64,000 nucleotides of DNA, taken from Meandrina meandrites (Eukaryota; Cnidaria; Anthozoa; Scleractinia; Meandrinidae). The notes under the pieces were generated by a model. It saw only the letters and a program-made list of their open reading frames with translations. It was not told the DNA's origin and searched no databases. The stretch is taken from NCBI GenBank assembly GCA_963693305.1, contig OY855910.1, positions 18,330,362-18,394,361 of the forward strand. Reading direction: 5' to 3'. Positions 1 to 10,995 of the stretch are shown here, in pieces. Each line of letters opens with the position of its first letter. Within the stretch, counting starts at the first letter, position 1. The position numbers were made by a program, and so were the translations under genes.

Positions 1-486
1 TACTATGCTATGGTCAAACAAACCTTATACATATTTCTGTGTCTTTGGCTTCAAAATAATTTACACAGATAAACAGTACCCTATCACTCTCGGCTCGGCT
101 ATTTTGTTCAGCCAGCCTTTCTTCCATTTCCTATGTGTGCCTCTAAGTGTTGGTGCGAATAGCTTCCAAATGTCGATTTCTCTTCTCCTTCTGCGTGATC
201 CACAGCCGAAGGCAGCGGAATTATCGCCTGGTATTGCAATCGAAGATCTTTCATCTTGTAAAACTTATGGTTTTTGACTCATTTTCAACCAGAACAAGCC
301 AACTTTCACAGTGGATTCAACCACGCTTCGAATAGAACTCACTCGGGACGCCATCTTGAAATTTTGCTTGTGCGGGGTCAATGTCACGTGACGATGCAAA
401 AACCATAACAAAGAGATATTTCTTTGAAGTTCGCCGGGTTTCATAACCAGTCTCCTCTATTAACTATGCCTTACTGGAGTGTCCAT
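1..486. other. No certain gene; possible 5' exon at 354
   Basis: No recognisable protein is encoded here. On the minus strand an ATG at 354-352 sits in the context CAAGATGGCGTC and opens a reading frame of about 30 codons with a GTGAGT donor-like site a few codons in. That is how many animal first exons look, but no second exon is visible because the window ends. The rest is the 3' flank of the integrase-type gene that ends at 487. Confidence 0.4.
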
Positions 487-1006
487 TCAGAGAGCTTTGA
501 ATGTACTTGAGATTGTACATGTAAATGATTTATCATTCACCTCTGACAAATACTCCTGCCCATATGGCACTCTGGGAAGGCCCCATAACCAAAGCTGTGA
601 ATAATTGATTCTTGGCTCAAAGACAAACCTCAGTGAGTACATATGGATGTCATTGCTAATATCCAAAAGTCTCTCAGATTCCATATAAGAAAATAGATTA
701 TACAAAAGAAATAAACATCCACAAAACACATCTCTCCATAGTCTTTCAATCCGTTGATTGTGGCAGCTCCTTCCTGCAATAAAGCTTCCCCTGTCAGGGC
801 CTCTGCTAGGATGACTGAGCATGTGCCATGCCACATCAACATTTTCAACCCCTTTATCACCTCTTACTCTAGATGGTAAACCAAATATCTCCACAGCTTT
901 AAGGAAAAGCTTGAGAACTGTTGCTGCTCGATTGTTGCTGTTGCATTCGAGATACATAATATGCCTGGAGTATCCATCAATTCCTCCATGTACTACGAAT
1001 CCCCAT
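487..1006 (-). pseudogene. Integrase-type gene, exon 3 (core domain)
   Basis: This is the last exon of an integrase-catalytic-core protein of the type widespread in cnidarian and fish genomes, presumably transposon-derived. The exon reads [14 protein letters not shown], then [31 protein letters not shown] and the family hallmark [17 protein letters not shown], then a C-terminal part ending at 487. It starts at 1006 after the acceptor TTTTATGTAG (minus strand, 1016-1007). Its first base completes an AGA codon whose first two bases lie at the end of exon 2 (5969-5968), giving the family order HKLI-R-WGFV. This exon is open throughout, but exons 1 and 2 are broken, so I call the gene dead. LINE-A is inserted at its acceptor. 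Confidence 0.85.
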
Positions 1007-1102
1007 CTACATAAAAGACAGGGGGATTGGGGCGACCATGATCGAGTGAAGACGTGTAGTCATCCGCTCCTGCAAGTTTGTTGAGTTATAGCTTACATTT
1101 AT

Positions 1103-1984
1103 ATGGCTAGTAGTAACGGCAGCAAAACGGAAAATTAGAGGAAGTAGAAGCTCGAGCTCAGAAAGTGACATCTCCTCACCAGAAGGCAAAAAGATTTGCA
1201 ACCTCACATCGCCTGACTCAATCAGCAGCGAAACTCCAACTGATGAGTTGCTCACAACACAACACATGGAGAAAATAACAATTCATCTACAAGAAATTCT
1301 GAACAGACTCGACGGCATCGAAACGAAGTTAGAGAAGTTAGAAGGTATATTCGAACGTCTGGAAAATGTAGAAACAGCAGTGAGCAAGAACCGTGTGGAT
1401 TTAAACAACGTGAAGGAGAAAGCTAAAGCGATCGAGAATAATGTTGAAGAAATTGAAAAGGGAATAGTGTTTGCAAATTCCCAGATAGAAGAGCTCGTAC
1501 AAAAAGATGAGAAAAATGTAAAGAGGATCAAGGATCTGGAAGACAACTCCTGTACCAGGAGGTTTATAGTAGAAGGGAAAATTTACGCTTCTTTGGAATT
1601 CCTGAAGCAACACATGGCCCTGAGGACACAGCAGAGGTGTTACATAAATTTTTCAGAGAAGAGCTGAACATTGATGATCCTGGCAACATTGAATTTCAAA
1701 GAGTCCATAGGCTGGGAAAAAAGGTACATGGCCAGTCACGTCCAATTATTGCCCGCTTTCTGAGATTTCCAGAACATGAGCTTGTCTTTAGATGTGTACG
1801 GGATTTGGGAGATGCGGCCGACGCAGATGTTAAAGTCTACGCTGATTATCCGGATGAAATCAGGGAGCGAAGAAAGAGGCAATGGCCAAGAATGAAGAAG
1901 GCAAGGGAGGAGGGAAAAAGAGCATTTTTCAGCAAACCCAAGCCAGATAAGTTATTAATTGATGGCGAACCGGTTCCGCTATAA
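1103..1984 (+). pseudogene. LINE-A ORF1 (coiled-coil RNA-binding protein)
   Basis: This is the L1-type ORF1 protein, which coats the element RNA. The likely start is ATG 1103 (MASSNG). A frame change near 1135 leads into a Ser/Glu-rich N-terminus, followed by a long coiled coil with heptads such as LQEILNRLDGIETKLEKLEG. A second frame break near 1560-1640 separates the coiled coil from the RRM-like and C-terminal part, where EFQRVHRLGKK, RPIIARFLRF, and AREEGKRAFFSKPKPDKLLI are visible. That order matches the Transposase_22/L1 ORF1 family. It cannot make a full-length protein as it stands. Confidence 0.8.
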
Positions 1985-2372
1985 ACTGTATGACACTTCC
2001 TAGACATATAATGATATACAATTTTGGTTCTATGTGTGCATTACGATTAACCATTTATTATTCTAGTCAAACTTTTGTTTCTTTTATTTTAGGTGTAAGG
2101 CGGGGGTAGGCTATTATACATACGAATAGCTCCAAATTCTCAAGGCAGCATTCTAGATACCAAATATCTGCTGCCTCTTATTTCCACTTTTCATTGTTAA
2201 TGTGCAAGTTTCTTTTGTCTAGTGTTAAATGTGCTAAAAACTCGCAATGCAGGAAACCTCGTGTAGATTATATATTCAATTTTTGTAGTATTTCTTTCTT
2301 ATTTATACGCAGTCTTTCAACTCCATCTCAGTGTAAATAGTTCATAACCGTCGACCTCATTCGAGAAGGAAT

Positions 2373-5119
2373 ATGGAGATTTTAAATTGCTTTCATTAAA
2401 TGTTCGAGGGATTCAGTCTCCTAAGAAAAGAAAGGCTCTGTTTATGTGGCTAAATGAACGCAAATATGACATTGTCTTTCTCCAAGAAACACATAGCACA
2501 TTGGAAGTTGAAAACATCTGGAAAACACAATGGCAAGGTAAGCTTTTCTTCTCACACGGTACTAATCACAGCTGCGGAGTAATGGCCCTGGTAAGGAGTG
2601 ATTTAGATTTCAAAGTAAAATCTATCAATGTGGATAACGAAGGCTGCTACCTAATAATTGAAGCTGAGGTGCAAGGCTCAGCTTACCTGCTTGTAAATAT
2701 TTATGCACCCAATAAGGTGCAAGAACAATGCCACTTTTTTCAAAATGTAAACAAGTCGATTGAAAATCTCGTTGTCGACAAAGAGCACAAAACCTTCATT
2801 GGAGGGGACTTAAATGTTGCATTAAACTCTGAACTTGATTCCACCAAAAATATCAGTGATTTATGTTCAGATTTCGATTTAGTGGACATATGGAGAATAA
2901 GAAACCCTGAAACCAAACGTTTTACTTGGAGGCAAAAAAATCCGCTCATTCAAAGAAGACTAGACTATTGGTTAATAAGCGACGCTTGTCAAGAGATTAT
3001 TGAAAAGACTGACATTATTTCTTCGATAAACTCTGATCATTCGGCAATTGTGCTCTATTTTAATAACATAGGTAGGCAGAAACACGGCCCTTCTTTTTGG
3101 AAATTCAACGCCAGCTTTGCAGAAGATACTGGCTTTGTCACGTTAATAAATGGAAGTATGCCAATTTGGCTGGATGAGTTCAATACAATAGCGGATAAAA
3201 GACTATTGTGGGATTTAATTAAATATAGAATACGTCAGGTCTTGATGGAATACGGCAAAGAAAAGGCGCGGAAAAAAAGAAAAAATATAACTGACATTGA
3301 GGCTTCTTTGAAGGCTTGCGAACAAAACTGTGTGGAATGCCCCTCCCCTGAAAACCTTCAACAATTAGAAAACTTAACGGTAGAATATGACAATTTATAT
3401 GAAAATATTGCTCAAGGCGCAATTATTCGATCAAGGGCAACCTGGTGTGAAAAAGGTGAGAAGAGTAATAAGCATTTCTTAAATCTCGAGGCACACAAAA
3501 AGACAAAAAGCTCCGTCCGGAAAGTATTCAATACGGAAGGTACTTTAGTTACTGATCCAAAGAATGTTATGCATGAGATTGAAAAGTTCTTCTCGGCACT
3601 TTGAAAAAATGATGATGGACTCTTTTCTTGAGAATCCTGAAATACCCAGACTTACTGCTGAAGATGCTTATATTTGCGAAGGGAAATTCACTGCTGACGA
3701 ATGTTTTAAAAGTCTCCAGCTATTTGAAAACAACAAATCGCCAGGCGAAGATGGCCTAACAGTTGAATTCTATAAGACCTTTTGGAACACTGTAGGTAAT
3801 CTGATGGTGGAGAGTTTAAATTACTCTGACGATCACGGAGAGTTGTCCAGTTCACAAAAGCGAGCTATCATTACACTTATTGAAAAGAAAGACAAAGACA
3901 GAAGAAATATATCTAATTGGAGACCAATATCGCTCATAAATGTTGACGTAAAAATTGGCTTGAAAGCGATCGCCAAAAGACTAGAAGCTGTTCTTCCTAA
4001 GATCATACATCATAATCAATGTGCTTATGTGAAAGACAGAACTATTTGTGATGCTGTAAGATCCATCGATGACATTTTGGATTACACAAAAAAATATCAA
4101 ATTCCAGGAAGATTGATTGCAGTTGATTTTAAGAAAGCGTTTGACTCTGTAAGTAGGGATTTCTTGTTTCGCACACTCCATGCTTTTCGTTTTGGACTTT
4201 CGTTCATTCATTGGATCAAGACTTTTTATAACAATATATCACGTTGCGTGATGAATAATGGTTTTGCCACTGCCCCTTTTGAAGTTCAGCGAGGTGTAAG
4301 GCAAGGAGACCCGCTCTCTTCCTGTTTGTTTATTATTGTCTTGGAGATTTTATTTCTCCGTTAGATGCATTTAGGCTCTTCTGTGTCATTGATGCCCTTC
4401 CAACAGAATATCGTAGATTTCTAAAAACTTATAATTATACTGGCACTGAGCCTTTTAACCTACAAAATCAAGTCCAGTTACAGTTAAATAGGCAAAATGT
4501 CTTAATCAGTAAGGCCGTTTCGAAGACTATTTACAAAGAACTCCGAAACAGAATCATTACTCCACCTACAGCTCAGCTTAAGTACAATGTTTTGTTTGAA
4601 AATGATGGTGAATTGGATTGGAAGAAAATATGTTGCTTACCACATTGTGTTGCTTTGGACACAAAATCGCGTGAATTTCAATACAAACTTCTTAACAGAT
4701 GTCTTGCAACAAATGTCCTCCTTAGTAAAGTTGGAATAATTTCATCTCCACTCTGTTCTTTTTGCGGGGAAGTAGACGAATCTCTCGAACACATCTTTAA
4801 AACTTGCCACTATACCAAGAAGTTTTGGGCAGAAGTTATAAAATGGATGGGCCATCAGAATATCCAAATTAAATCCCTATGTCATAAAGATATAATGTTT
4901 GGTATGACTGACGAGGAGGATTGGTTTGTTAACCATATTCTGTCAATTGCAAAAAAATTTATATATTCGTGTAGATGCAATAAGGTTAAACCATCCATTA
5001 TTGCATTCAAAGCACAAGTGAAGAAAATGTATCAACTTGAGGAAAAGATTGCTCAATTTAATAATAAATGGCCCATCCATCAAAAAAAATGGGGCACGTA
5101 TATTGAGGTTGAAACATAA
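2373..5119 (+). pseudogene. LINE-A ORF2 (endonuclease + reverse transcriptase)
   Basis: The product would cut target DNA and copy the element RNA. The APE-type endonuclease is at 2387-3050: LNVRG, FLQETHS, GGDLN and SDHSAI motifs. The ATG at 2373 is out of frame with it by one base loss. The reverse transcriptase begins after a frameshift near 3600: KSPGEDGLTVEFYK, WRPISLINVDVKI, VDFKKAFDSV and RGVRQGDPLSS are present. At about 4364 the frame stops and the sequence jumps to the C-terminal region, so the catalytic FADD block is deleted. A Cys-rich zf-RVT-like motif (CSFCGEVDESLEHIFKTC) is near 4760-4810. Confidence 0.85.
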
Positions 5120-5340
5120 TCTGTCATAACATGTTAAAATCTTTGTACTGCGTATGTAAGTTATAGTTTATAGTAGTGTATTGTGTAATAGGAAAATGGA
5201 AGTGTAGCGAGTTTCCTGTAAGTGTAATGTGTGTGTTCGTAACAACAATATGTTCGTAATAACAATATGTACATGTTTTGTAAGAAACCATAAAATCAAA
5301 TTAAGTATTAAAATACAAAAAAATCTACATAAAAGAACAG

Positions 5341-5967
5341 AACAATGAGCATCTTCAACACATAACATTTACAACACTAAAGATTCGTTATCATTTATTC
5401 ATATGAATGTATTTCAATAGGCCAATTTGCAGACATCATTGTTTACATCTTGCATTTAGAAATATTTATCCAAGGAATAAGCAGATGTCATACAAATGGA
5501 AATTTCGTTATCTTGTCAGGTTTGAAAGGGAATGGTTGAAAACCTGCTTTAAATGATGCTTACAGCGAATTTGTCTGACAGTTCTATGATACAAAAATGT
5601 GGATAATTTGCCTTCAGTAATTATACCCTGAGATGGCTTGCAGCTGCCACCAAGACTATTAAGTGACAATGAGTAAGTCAAATAAAACTGAGGAAGAGGA
5701 GAGGAATCTACACAGTCTCAATAAAGAATTCTTGCAGGTGGCTGCTTTCATTACGTTTTGCCAGAATTTTTTAAATACAAAATCTGGTTCCAACTTCATC
5801 CAAGGTACATAATGTACAGGTATGCTGTCACAGAGTAGAGGCTGATGACAAGCTGATGGTCACCATGATGACCAAAACACAAGGAAAATTGACTTTCATA
5901 AAGTAATTAATTTAAATTAATTTAATTATTTTATTTATTTATTTAATTTACATGTTGTTTCCTGTAC
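5341..5967 (-). other. Intron 2 of integrase gene (remnant)
   Basis: There is no ORF of note. It holds the remaining 5' part of intron 2 of the minus-strand integrase gene, beginning with the donor GTACAG at 5967. Its original acceptor is now present twice, at 5325-5334 and 1007-1016, because LINE-A duplicated it. Confidence 0.6.
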
Positions 5968-6105
5968 CTGATTAATTTATGGTTACCATCTATATGCCAA
6001 AGGGACAAGGGAGCGAAAATTTAGTGTTAAAAGACCTACAATAGATCGGATGAATCATTCTAGTGAAATTAAGTCTACCGATTGCCACAGACAAAATGTA
6101 TATAA
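5968..6105 (-). pseudogene. Integrase-type gene, exon 2 (decayed)
   Basis: On the minus strand the end of this exon reads PLSLWHIDGNHKLI then AG before the donor GTACAG at 5967. SLWHIDGNHKLI is the signature that immediately precedes the core domain in this family, and the split codon joins exactly to exon 3 at 1006. Upstream within the exon the family pattern continues only by changing frame (RMIHP then RSFNTKFSLP before PLSLW), so there are at least two frame breaks. The 5' limit is uncertain. No splice acceptor was fixed with confidence. Confidence 0.7.
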
Positions 6106-6805
6106 TCTCCTTGAGTATTTACATGTAGTAATGTTCATTGCTACCCCTGTACAGGAAGACACTTATATGATTGAATACAAAAAACAAATGCATGTATTTA
6201 AATGATAAATATGAAAAACAACATTAACAATGTTAACTCAACAAAGATTAAAATATTTTAAAATGTTGTTTACCAGTAGTACATGTAGCCCAGATCTATT
6301 CTCAATTTTCGACAACAATAATTACATGAAAAATGCCATTAAGAGAAATTTATATATTTCCTGTACAAATCTGACACTTTTGAGTATTACCGAGGTTTCC
6401 GTGACTTTGCTGTGTTTGCCCCCCCCCCCCCCTCCCCCCCAACTAATATGGCATCAGAAACTGTGAAAAGGTGTTTTCCTAGAGGGCTTCCCTTCATGCC
6501 CTTACATGTACTTTAGACCAGACCCTTACCCACTCAACCTACACTCAAGCACATGGGATATTATTGTCCATTTTGATCACACAGATGAATAATTTTTTTA
6601 AAAAATAAGTTTCTTGTAAAAACCATACCCAGTTCAAGACAAGGGTGCACAAAACATACCCTATTTCAGACCAAAATGGTCAAAATAGATACATGTACCT
6701 AATGGAGTCCCACCGGGGAGTCTATCCAGTGGGGGAAGGGGGTCCATTACACGGCTAATCCTTTCATAAAACCCTTTAATAACCAACTAATTAGAAGATA
6801 ATACT
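6106..6805. other. Intron 1 sequence, poly-C tract
   Basis: No gene. It lies in intron 1 of the integrase pseudogene. A run of pyrimidines that is almost pure C is at 6421-6440 and gives a spurious proline-rich ORF. At 6787-6805 there is a near repeat of 8369-8386, possibly the left target duplication of the next element. Confidence 0.5.
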
Positions 6806-6816
6806 CTTTGATATTT

Positions 6817-6921
6817 AACAATTATTCGCCGAAGGCGAAGTGATTATTGTTGAATAATCCCCGAGACGAAGTCGAGGGGATTATTCAACAATAATCACTT
6901 CGCCTGAGGCGAATAATTGTT
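6817..6921. repeat. Palindrome with arms of about 45 bp
   Basis: The arms aacaattattcgccgaagg... and ...gaataattgtt pair almost perfectly around the centre cgagacgaagtcgagg, so the single strand would fold into a long hairpin. It is typical of the subterminal hairpins of cnidarian MITEs. Confidence 0.85.
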
Positions 6922-7126
6922 TTAGTATAATTTTCACAGGTGAATATCAAAAACTGAAAAATAATAATAGAAAACACGAAAACAACAAACACAAGTGCTC
7001 GCTTGCATACGTGTAAACCAGTTTAATTCTTCGATTGAAATCGTAATTTTCACTCAGGTTTTAGCAATAAAACGGAACAAAACAAACACTACGAAAAAGA
7101 TAGATACATCTGGTACCTTTGTTTAA

Positions 7127-7931
7127 AGTGCCTATGAAATGAAAAATCAAGCTATTAAAAAATAAGCTCATTTAAAAGGCCTTTCAAAGCAAAGAAGTAT
7201 GGCGTTTTTCTTTATCTGATATCTTCTTTCCTCCCAGAGATATTCAGGTTTCTTATAATATGCAAATTAGGTACTGATGACGTCACAGGGTGTGAAGGTT
7301 AAGGCTCAAAAAACAAAATTAAGAATATCTCTGGTAATAATTGGACAATCTACTTTAAACTTGCCAAGCTTGTTGCACCCAAACAAATACACCAGCCGGT
7401 GTATATTTTGATGTTGCTATGGCAACACACTCGGGTCCAGATCTCTGTCATGCAGAAATGATAATTCCTGTATTTGATCTTCAACAAAGATTGTCTGCTT
7501 CTTTTAGTTTGATAAGGAGACCTAGTGTAGTGCAAACGTTGTATATTTTTAAAAAAGAGCTAAGGATTTTGCCCTGTAAGGTGAAAAATGGTTAAATTTG
7601 AATTAAAGAGGAAAGAGACTGGAACCAAGACTATTGCCATGGCAACGTTAAATTATGCACCATGTCATGTATTATATGGGGTTAAATGCCCATGCAAAGT
7701 TTCCATTGTATTGCTTCATTCTTTCCAGAGATATGCTTGGTTTTGTGTTTTGACCCTCACAAACACAACTTGTGACGTCATCAGTACCTAATTTGCATAT
7801 TAGAAGAAACTTGAATATCTCTGGGAGGAAAAAAGATATCGCCGAAAGAAAAACGCCACCCTTCTTTGCTTTGAAAGGCCTTTTCAATAAGCTTATTTTT
7901 TAATAGCTTCATTTTTCATTTCATAGGCACT
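7127..7931. mobile_element. Foldback element, TTAA duplication
   Basis: Two inverted arms of about 200 bp begin agtgcctatgaaatgaaaaa at 7127 and end with the inverse at 7931. TTAA is present immediately outside both ends (7123-7126 and 7932-7935), the target duplication expected for piggyBac or Kolobok type transposition. Each arm contains the palindrome TGACGTCA (7278-7285 and 7773-7780). It has no transposase, so it must be moved by another element. Confidence 0.88.
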
Positions 7932-8389
7932 TTAATCATTGGTGACTTCTGAACAATTGTGTGATTCCTCTCGAAATTACTAGCTCCAGTGAGAAGAGAA
8001 CTAAATAATGTTTTGCCAGTCGATCTGACTGAGTACACGGCCGCGTGCAATCTCCAAAACCACCATGTTTACGTCAATTCGAATGCCTTGAAAACCATCT
8101 CTTGAAAATATTTCCGGTCCAAAAGCCTTGGTAGTTAATTTGAAAAATTCCCAATATTTTAAATATCCAGGACTTGGAGTGATTTCTTTTAAATGAGAGA
8201 AATTTTCATTCAGCAAATGCCGCCATGTTCACTGGCCTGGATGGCAAACGTGGCATGGCTTAGTAGCCAAGCCTTGAGATGCTATATTCACCGCCTAGCG
8301 CGGTGAATATAGCGTCATAGTGCGAGCTTCTCGACCAATCAGAATTGAATTCACCTGTGGAAATTATACTAATAGAAGATAGTACTTAC

Positions 8390-9836
8390 ACAACGTTGTC
8401 AAGTTCCATGTCAGATAAAGTACAATAAGGCTTCTTCTCCAGTCCAAACTCAGCCATCCTTCGGAGAATGGTTTTGGTGGAAACTCCGAACAGTTTGGCA
8501 ATTTTCGATGCGGTGAAACAAAATTCAAGATACAATTCCAGCTGTTCTGGTGGAATAACAATTGAAGGGCGTCCTCTACAACCCGTTTTTCTAAACATTA
8601 GCATCTGAATTGTGTCATCTGCCTTGGCCACCAACATTTCACCACAGGTCGAAGACTTGATTTGAGTTCCAAGGGAATAGAGAAAGTGGTGGAGGCTTGA
8701 TTAATTATGTCCAAAAGCCTGTCTATGGCAGAACACAAGTAATCAACAGGCGTTAACAAAACCTGGATCGGACCGGATCGGATTGGACCAGACCGGATTG
8801 ACAAAACCCGAACCGGATGTGATTTGACTGACAAAACCTGGATTGGATCCGAAAAAGTCGGATCGCCATAAATTCCGGCCAAAATAGTCACGTGATATCG
8901 CTAATCGAAAATGTAAAACCAACGAAAATCCAAAGTTCTTCAGTCTCGGACCATCAGCAACTGTTTTTCACCACCTGCTAGTTTATGGCGCCAAGGCTAC
9001 CCAACTTGAAACCAAGGTAAAAAAGTTTTACAAATAATCAATAAAAAAAGTGGGATGTAGATCTAAGGTAACCGCACCTCGTAATCAGACCATGTTGGTA
9101 TTATTCCAAAAGTGAATATCAAAAAGATTACGAACTAAAACTAAATTCAGGTTTTTTTAGTGCTTTGAGGGCTGTACATGAGGATGTGAGAAACTGGCAA
9201 TTATATTTTTAATTTAGAACTAGAAGAGATAATTACAATAATCATTATACGAGACATTCTGACAGTTTGAAGATACATGTACATCAGTTATAGCTGATAA
9301 GACCCATCTACAGTGAGAGGATCCGGTACTTCTATTTCGCCACGGTGGTCCTTGCAAATTTGTGTTCGTTTTTACTGCTAATGCAATTTTCCTGTTCGTA
9401 TCTCGCCCTTCCTTCTTGATCTTTCCCTCTAGGAAGGAAAATCATAAGCAGGGTCACTGAATAACAACTTCTTACCAAGATAATACTGACGAAAAAGAAA
9501 CACACAGCGAACGTCTCCTTACTTCTTTCTGTGCCATATTCAATTAGAGGTATCACGTGACTATTTTGGTGGGAAATTATGGATTTTTTTGGATCCGATC
9601 TGGGTTTTGTCAGTTGGATCACATCCTATCCAGGTTTTGTCAATCCGGTCCAATCTGGTCCGGGTTTTGACAATCCGGTCCGATCCGATCTGATCCGGGT
9701 TTTGTTAACACCCGTAATCAACACCATCTTTTTCCTCGAAAAGATTATCATATACCCCATTCAAGATTTGTTGAATATTTGAGCGGATAAAAGTTTTTAG
9801 CTCATCTCATGTTAACCTCCGCTCGATGGTTGCCAT
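8390..9836 (-). pseudogene. Integrase-type gene, exon 1 (split by a MITE)
   Basis: This exon encodes the N-terminal helix-turn-helix part of the integrase-type protein. The start is ATG 9836 (MATIERR), followed by an in-frame TGA near 9808 and then a family-like segment ending FEEKDG. The 966-bp MITE 8748-9713 interrupts it, and the frame resumes as VDYLCSAIDRLLDIINQAS. A one-base shift near 8640 leads to GRPSIVIPPEQLELYLEF and ASKIAKLFGVSTKTILRRM, the HTH. The exon ends at 8390 before a perfect donor GTAAGT. One nonsense codon, one frameshift and one insertion make it a pseudogene. The coding order agrees with exons 2 and 3 further down. Confidence 0.8.
8748..9713. mobile_element. 966-bp MITE in integrase exon 1
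   Basis: The terminal inverted repeats are aggcgttaacaaaacc and its inverse ggttttgttaacaccc. They are followed inward by degenerate gacaaaaccyggat repeats, inverted on the other side. The 9-bp target duplication gtaatcaac is at 8739-8747 and 9714-9722. Removing the insert and one duplicate rejoins the exon in frame (EKDG-VDYLC). There is no coding capacity. Confidence 0.9.
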
Positions 9837-10349
9837 ATTGATCGTCAGTAAGTTTGTTCCCAAGTCAACTCGGCTAAGTACGTGACACGAAAGGTGGAAA
9901 CGAGGCGACGAAACGACGAAACGATAAATCGATGATACGTGACGCAATGTTGTAAGTCACGAAATGACATCACGACAAACCAAAGTGATGAGTTGCATTT
10001 GAGTGCTGAGACGAAACGACATAACGATCAATCCAAAAGAAATAACAGCATTTGAACCTGAGGAATGGCAACGACGAAATGACATAACATGCCGAAGTGA
10101 CGAGTCGAACTTTTTGCCCATGATTTACCTTCATAGAGATTCTCACTGACAACATCATTACACAGCTATATCAAAATACGTGACAAGTCAACATCTCTTC
10201 CAGAAAAGATAATATTGATGAATGGCAAAGAAGTAATGATATGCAGGAAAAAAAGCTGTAATTAGATATCACACTCCAAACAAGACAAAAGAACCCAGAA
10301 GAGTGCGATTATGGCTAAATCAGAGAATAGTAAAATATGAATTGTGACG
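9837..10349. other. acga-rich low-complexity spacer
   Basis: No gene. At 9890-10110 the sequence is rich in degenerate acgaaacg/acgacgaaat units. It lies directly upstream of the integrase pseudogene start (9836) and could have held its promoter; no defined site can be named. Confidence 0.5.
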
Positions 10350-10735
10350 TACAATTCTTCCGATTCTCCGATTATTCCTATCCTCCGAGTTCTTTGTTAT
10401 TCTCTGATGTTTCCGATTCCTCTATAGTTCTACACAATTCTCCGACTTTTCCGATTATACGATTCTTCCGATTGTTATTCTCTGATTTTTGCGATTCTTC
10501 CAGTTCTACATGATTCTCTGATTTTTCTGATTATACGATTCTTCCGATTGTTATTCTGCCAATTTTCTGATTCTCCTAGTTCTTTTTGATTCTCCGATTT
10601 TTCCGATTATAAGATTCTTCCGATTGTTATTCTCAGATTTTTACGATTCTCCTAGTTCTACGCGATTCTCTGATTTTTCCGATTGTCCTCCAATTCGACC
10701 TATTTTCCGGTTCGATGATTCTTCTAATTACTGTA
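10350..10735 (+). repeat. gattctccgattttt minisatellite, left end
   Basis: Degenerate tandem units of about 60-75 bp are built from gattcttccgattgttattc and ttctctgatttttccgat. The same motif on the opposite strand is found at 15352-15445, so it probably forms part of the element's subterminal repeats. Confidence 0.75.
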
Positions 10736-10736
10736 C

Positions 10737-10995
10737 GAATCTACTCGGTATAAGTGAACTTGAACCTTTAAAACTTTCATTTTACAACATGATAACCTAC
10801 ATTAGACTTTGAATACAGTGCCCCTTGTACTCGTGCTTTAAAGATTACTTCATTTTTCCTTTCGCTTTGAATCTACGCGGTAAAAGTGAACTTGAACCTT
10901 TTAAACTTATTTTACAACATGATAACCTACAATACACTTTAAATACAGTGCCCCTTGTACTCGCGCTTTAAAGTATTTCATTTTTCCTTTGACTT
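10737..10995. repeat. Tandem duplication, two units of about 130 bp
   Basis: The unit starting gaatctactcggtataagtg (10737) is repeated from 10869 as gaatctacgcggtaaaagtg. Both carry tacagtgccccttgtactcg. The second copy overlaps the 3' end of the KDZ reading frame, so the duplication extended the gene's tail or its 3' UTR. Confidence 0.8.

Larger units (their letters stand above)
1022..5322 (+). mobile_element. LINE-A, L1/Tx1-like, internally deleted
   Basis: This is a non-LTR retrotransposon with two ORFs. It is flanked by a target-site duplication, atctacataaaagacag at 1005-1021 and the same with one extra a at 5323-5340. The 5' end begins ggggattggggcg, ORF1 lies at 1103-1984, ORF2 at 2373-5119, and an A-rich 3' end precedes the right duplication. 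By comparison with LINE-B about 0.9 kb is missing from ORF2 near 4364, so the element is full length at both ends but internally deleted. The duplicated target includes the splice acceptor of the integrase gene on the other strand. Confidence 0.9.
6806..8370. mobile_element. Non-autonomous DNA element with hairpins
   Basis: A 1.56-kb block without coding potential lies between two imperfect copies of ctaat(t)agaagatartact (6787-6805 and 8369-8386), which could be a target duplication. Inside, the sequence ttagtataattttcacaggtg (6924-6944) recurs inverted at 8353-8372. A strong palindrome lies at 6817-6921 and a shorter one, gctatattcaccgcc and its inverse, at 8281-8315. The foldback element 7127-7931 is nested in it. 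The boundaries are less certain than for the other elements. Confidence 0.5.

Noticed and set aside
1401..1613. Minus ORFs across LINE-A ORF1
   Set aside because: Antisense shadows of the coiled-coil region.
6230..6466. Proline-rich 78-codon ORF
   Set aside because: Its end is only the poly-C tract; no other coding sign.
10320..10350. gaattgt repeat at both ends of the KDZ region as a target duplication
   Set aside because: Only 7 bp in AT-rich sequence, and the adjoining sequences do not form inverted repeats.
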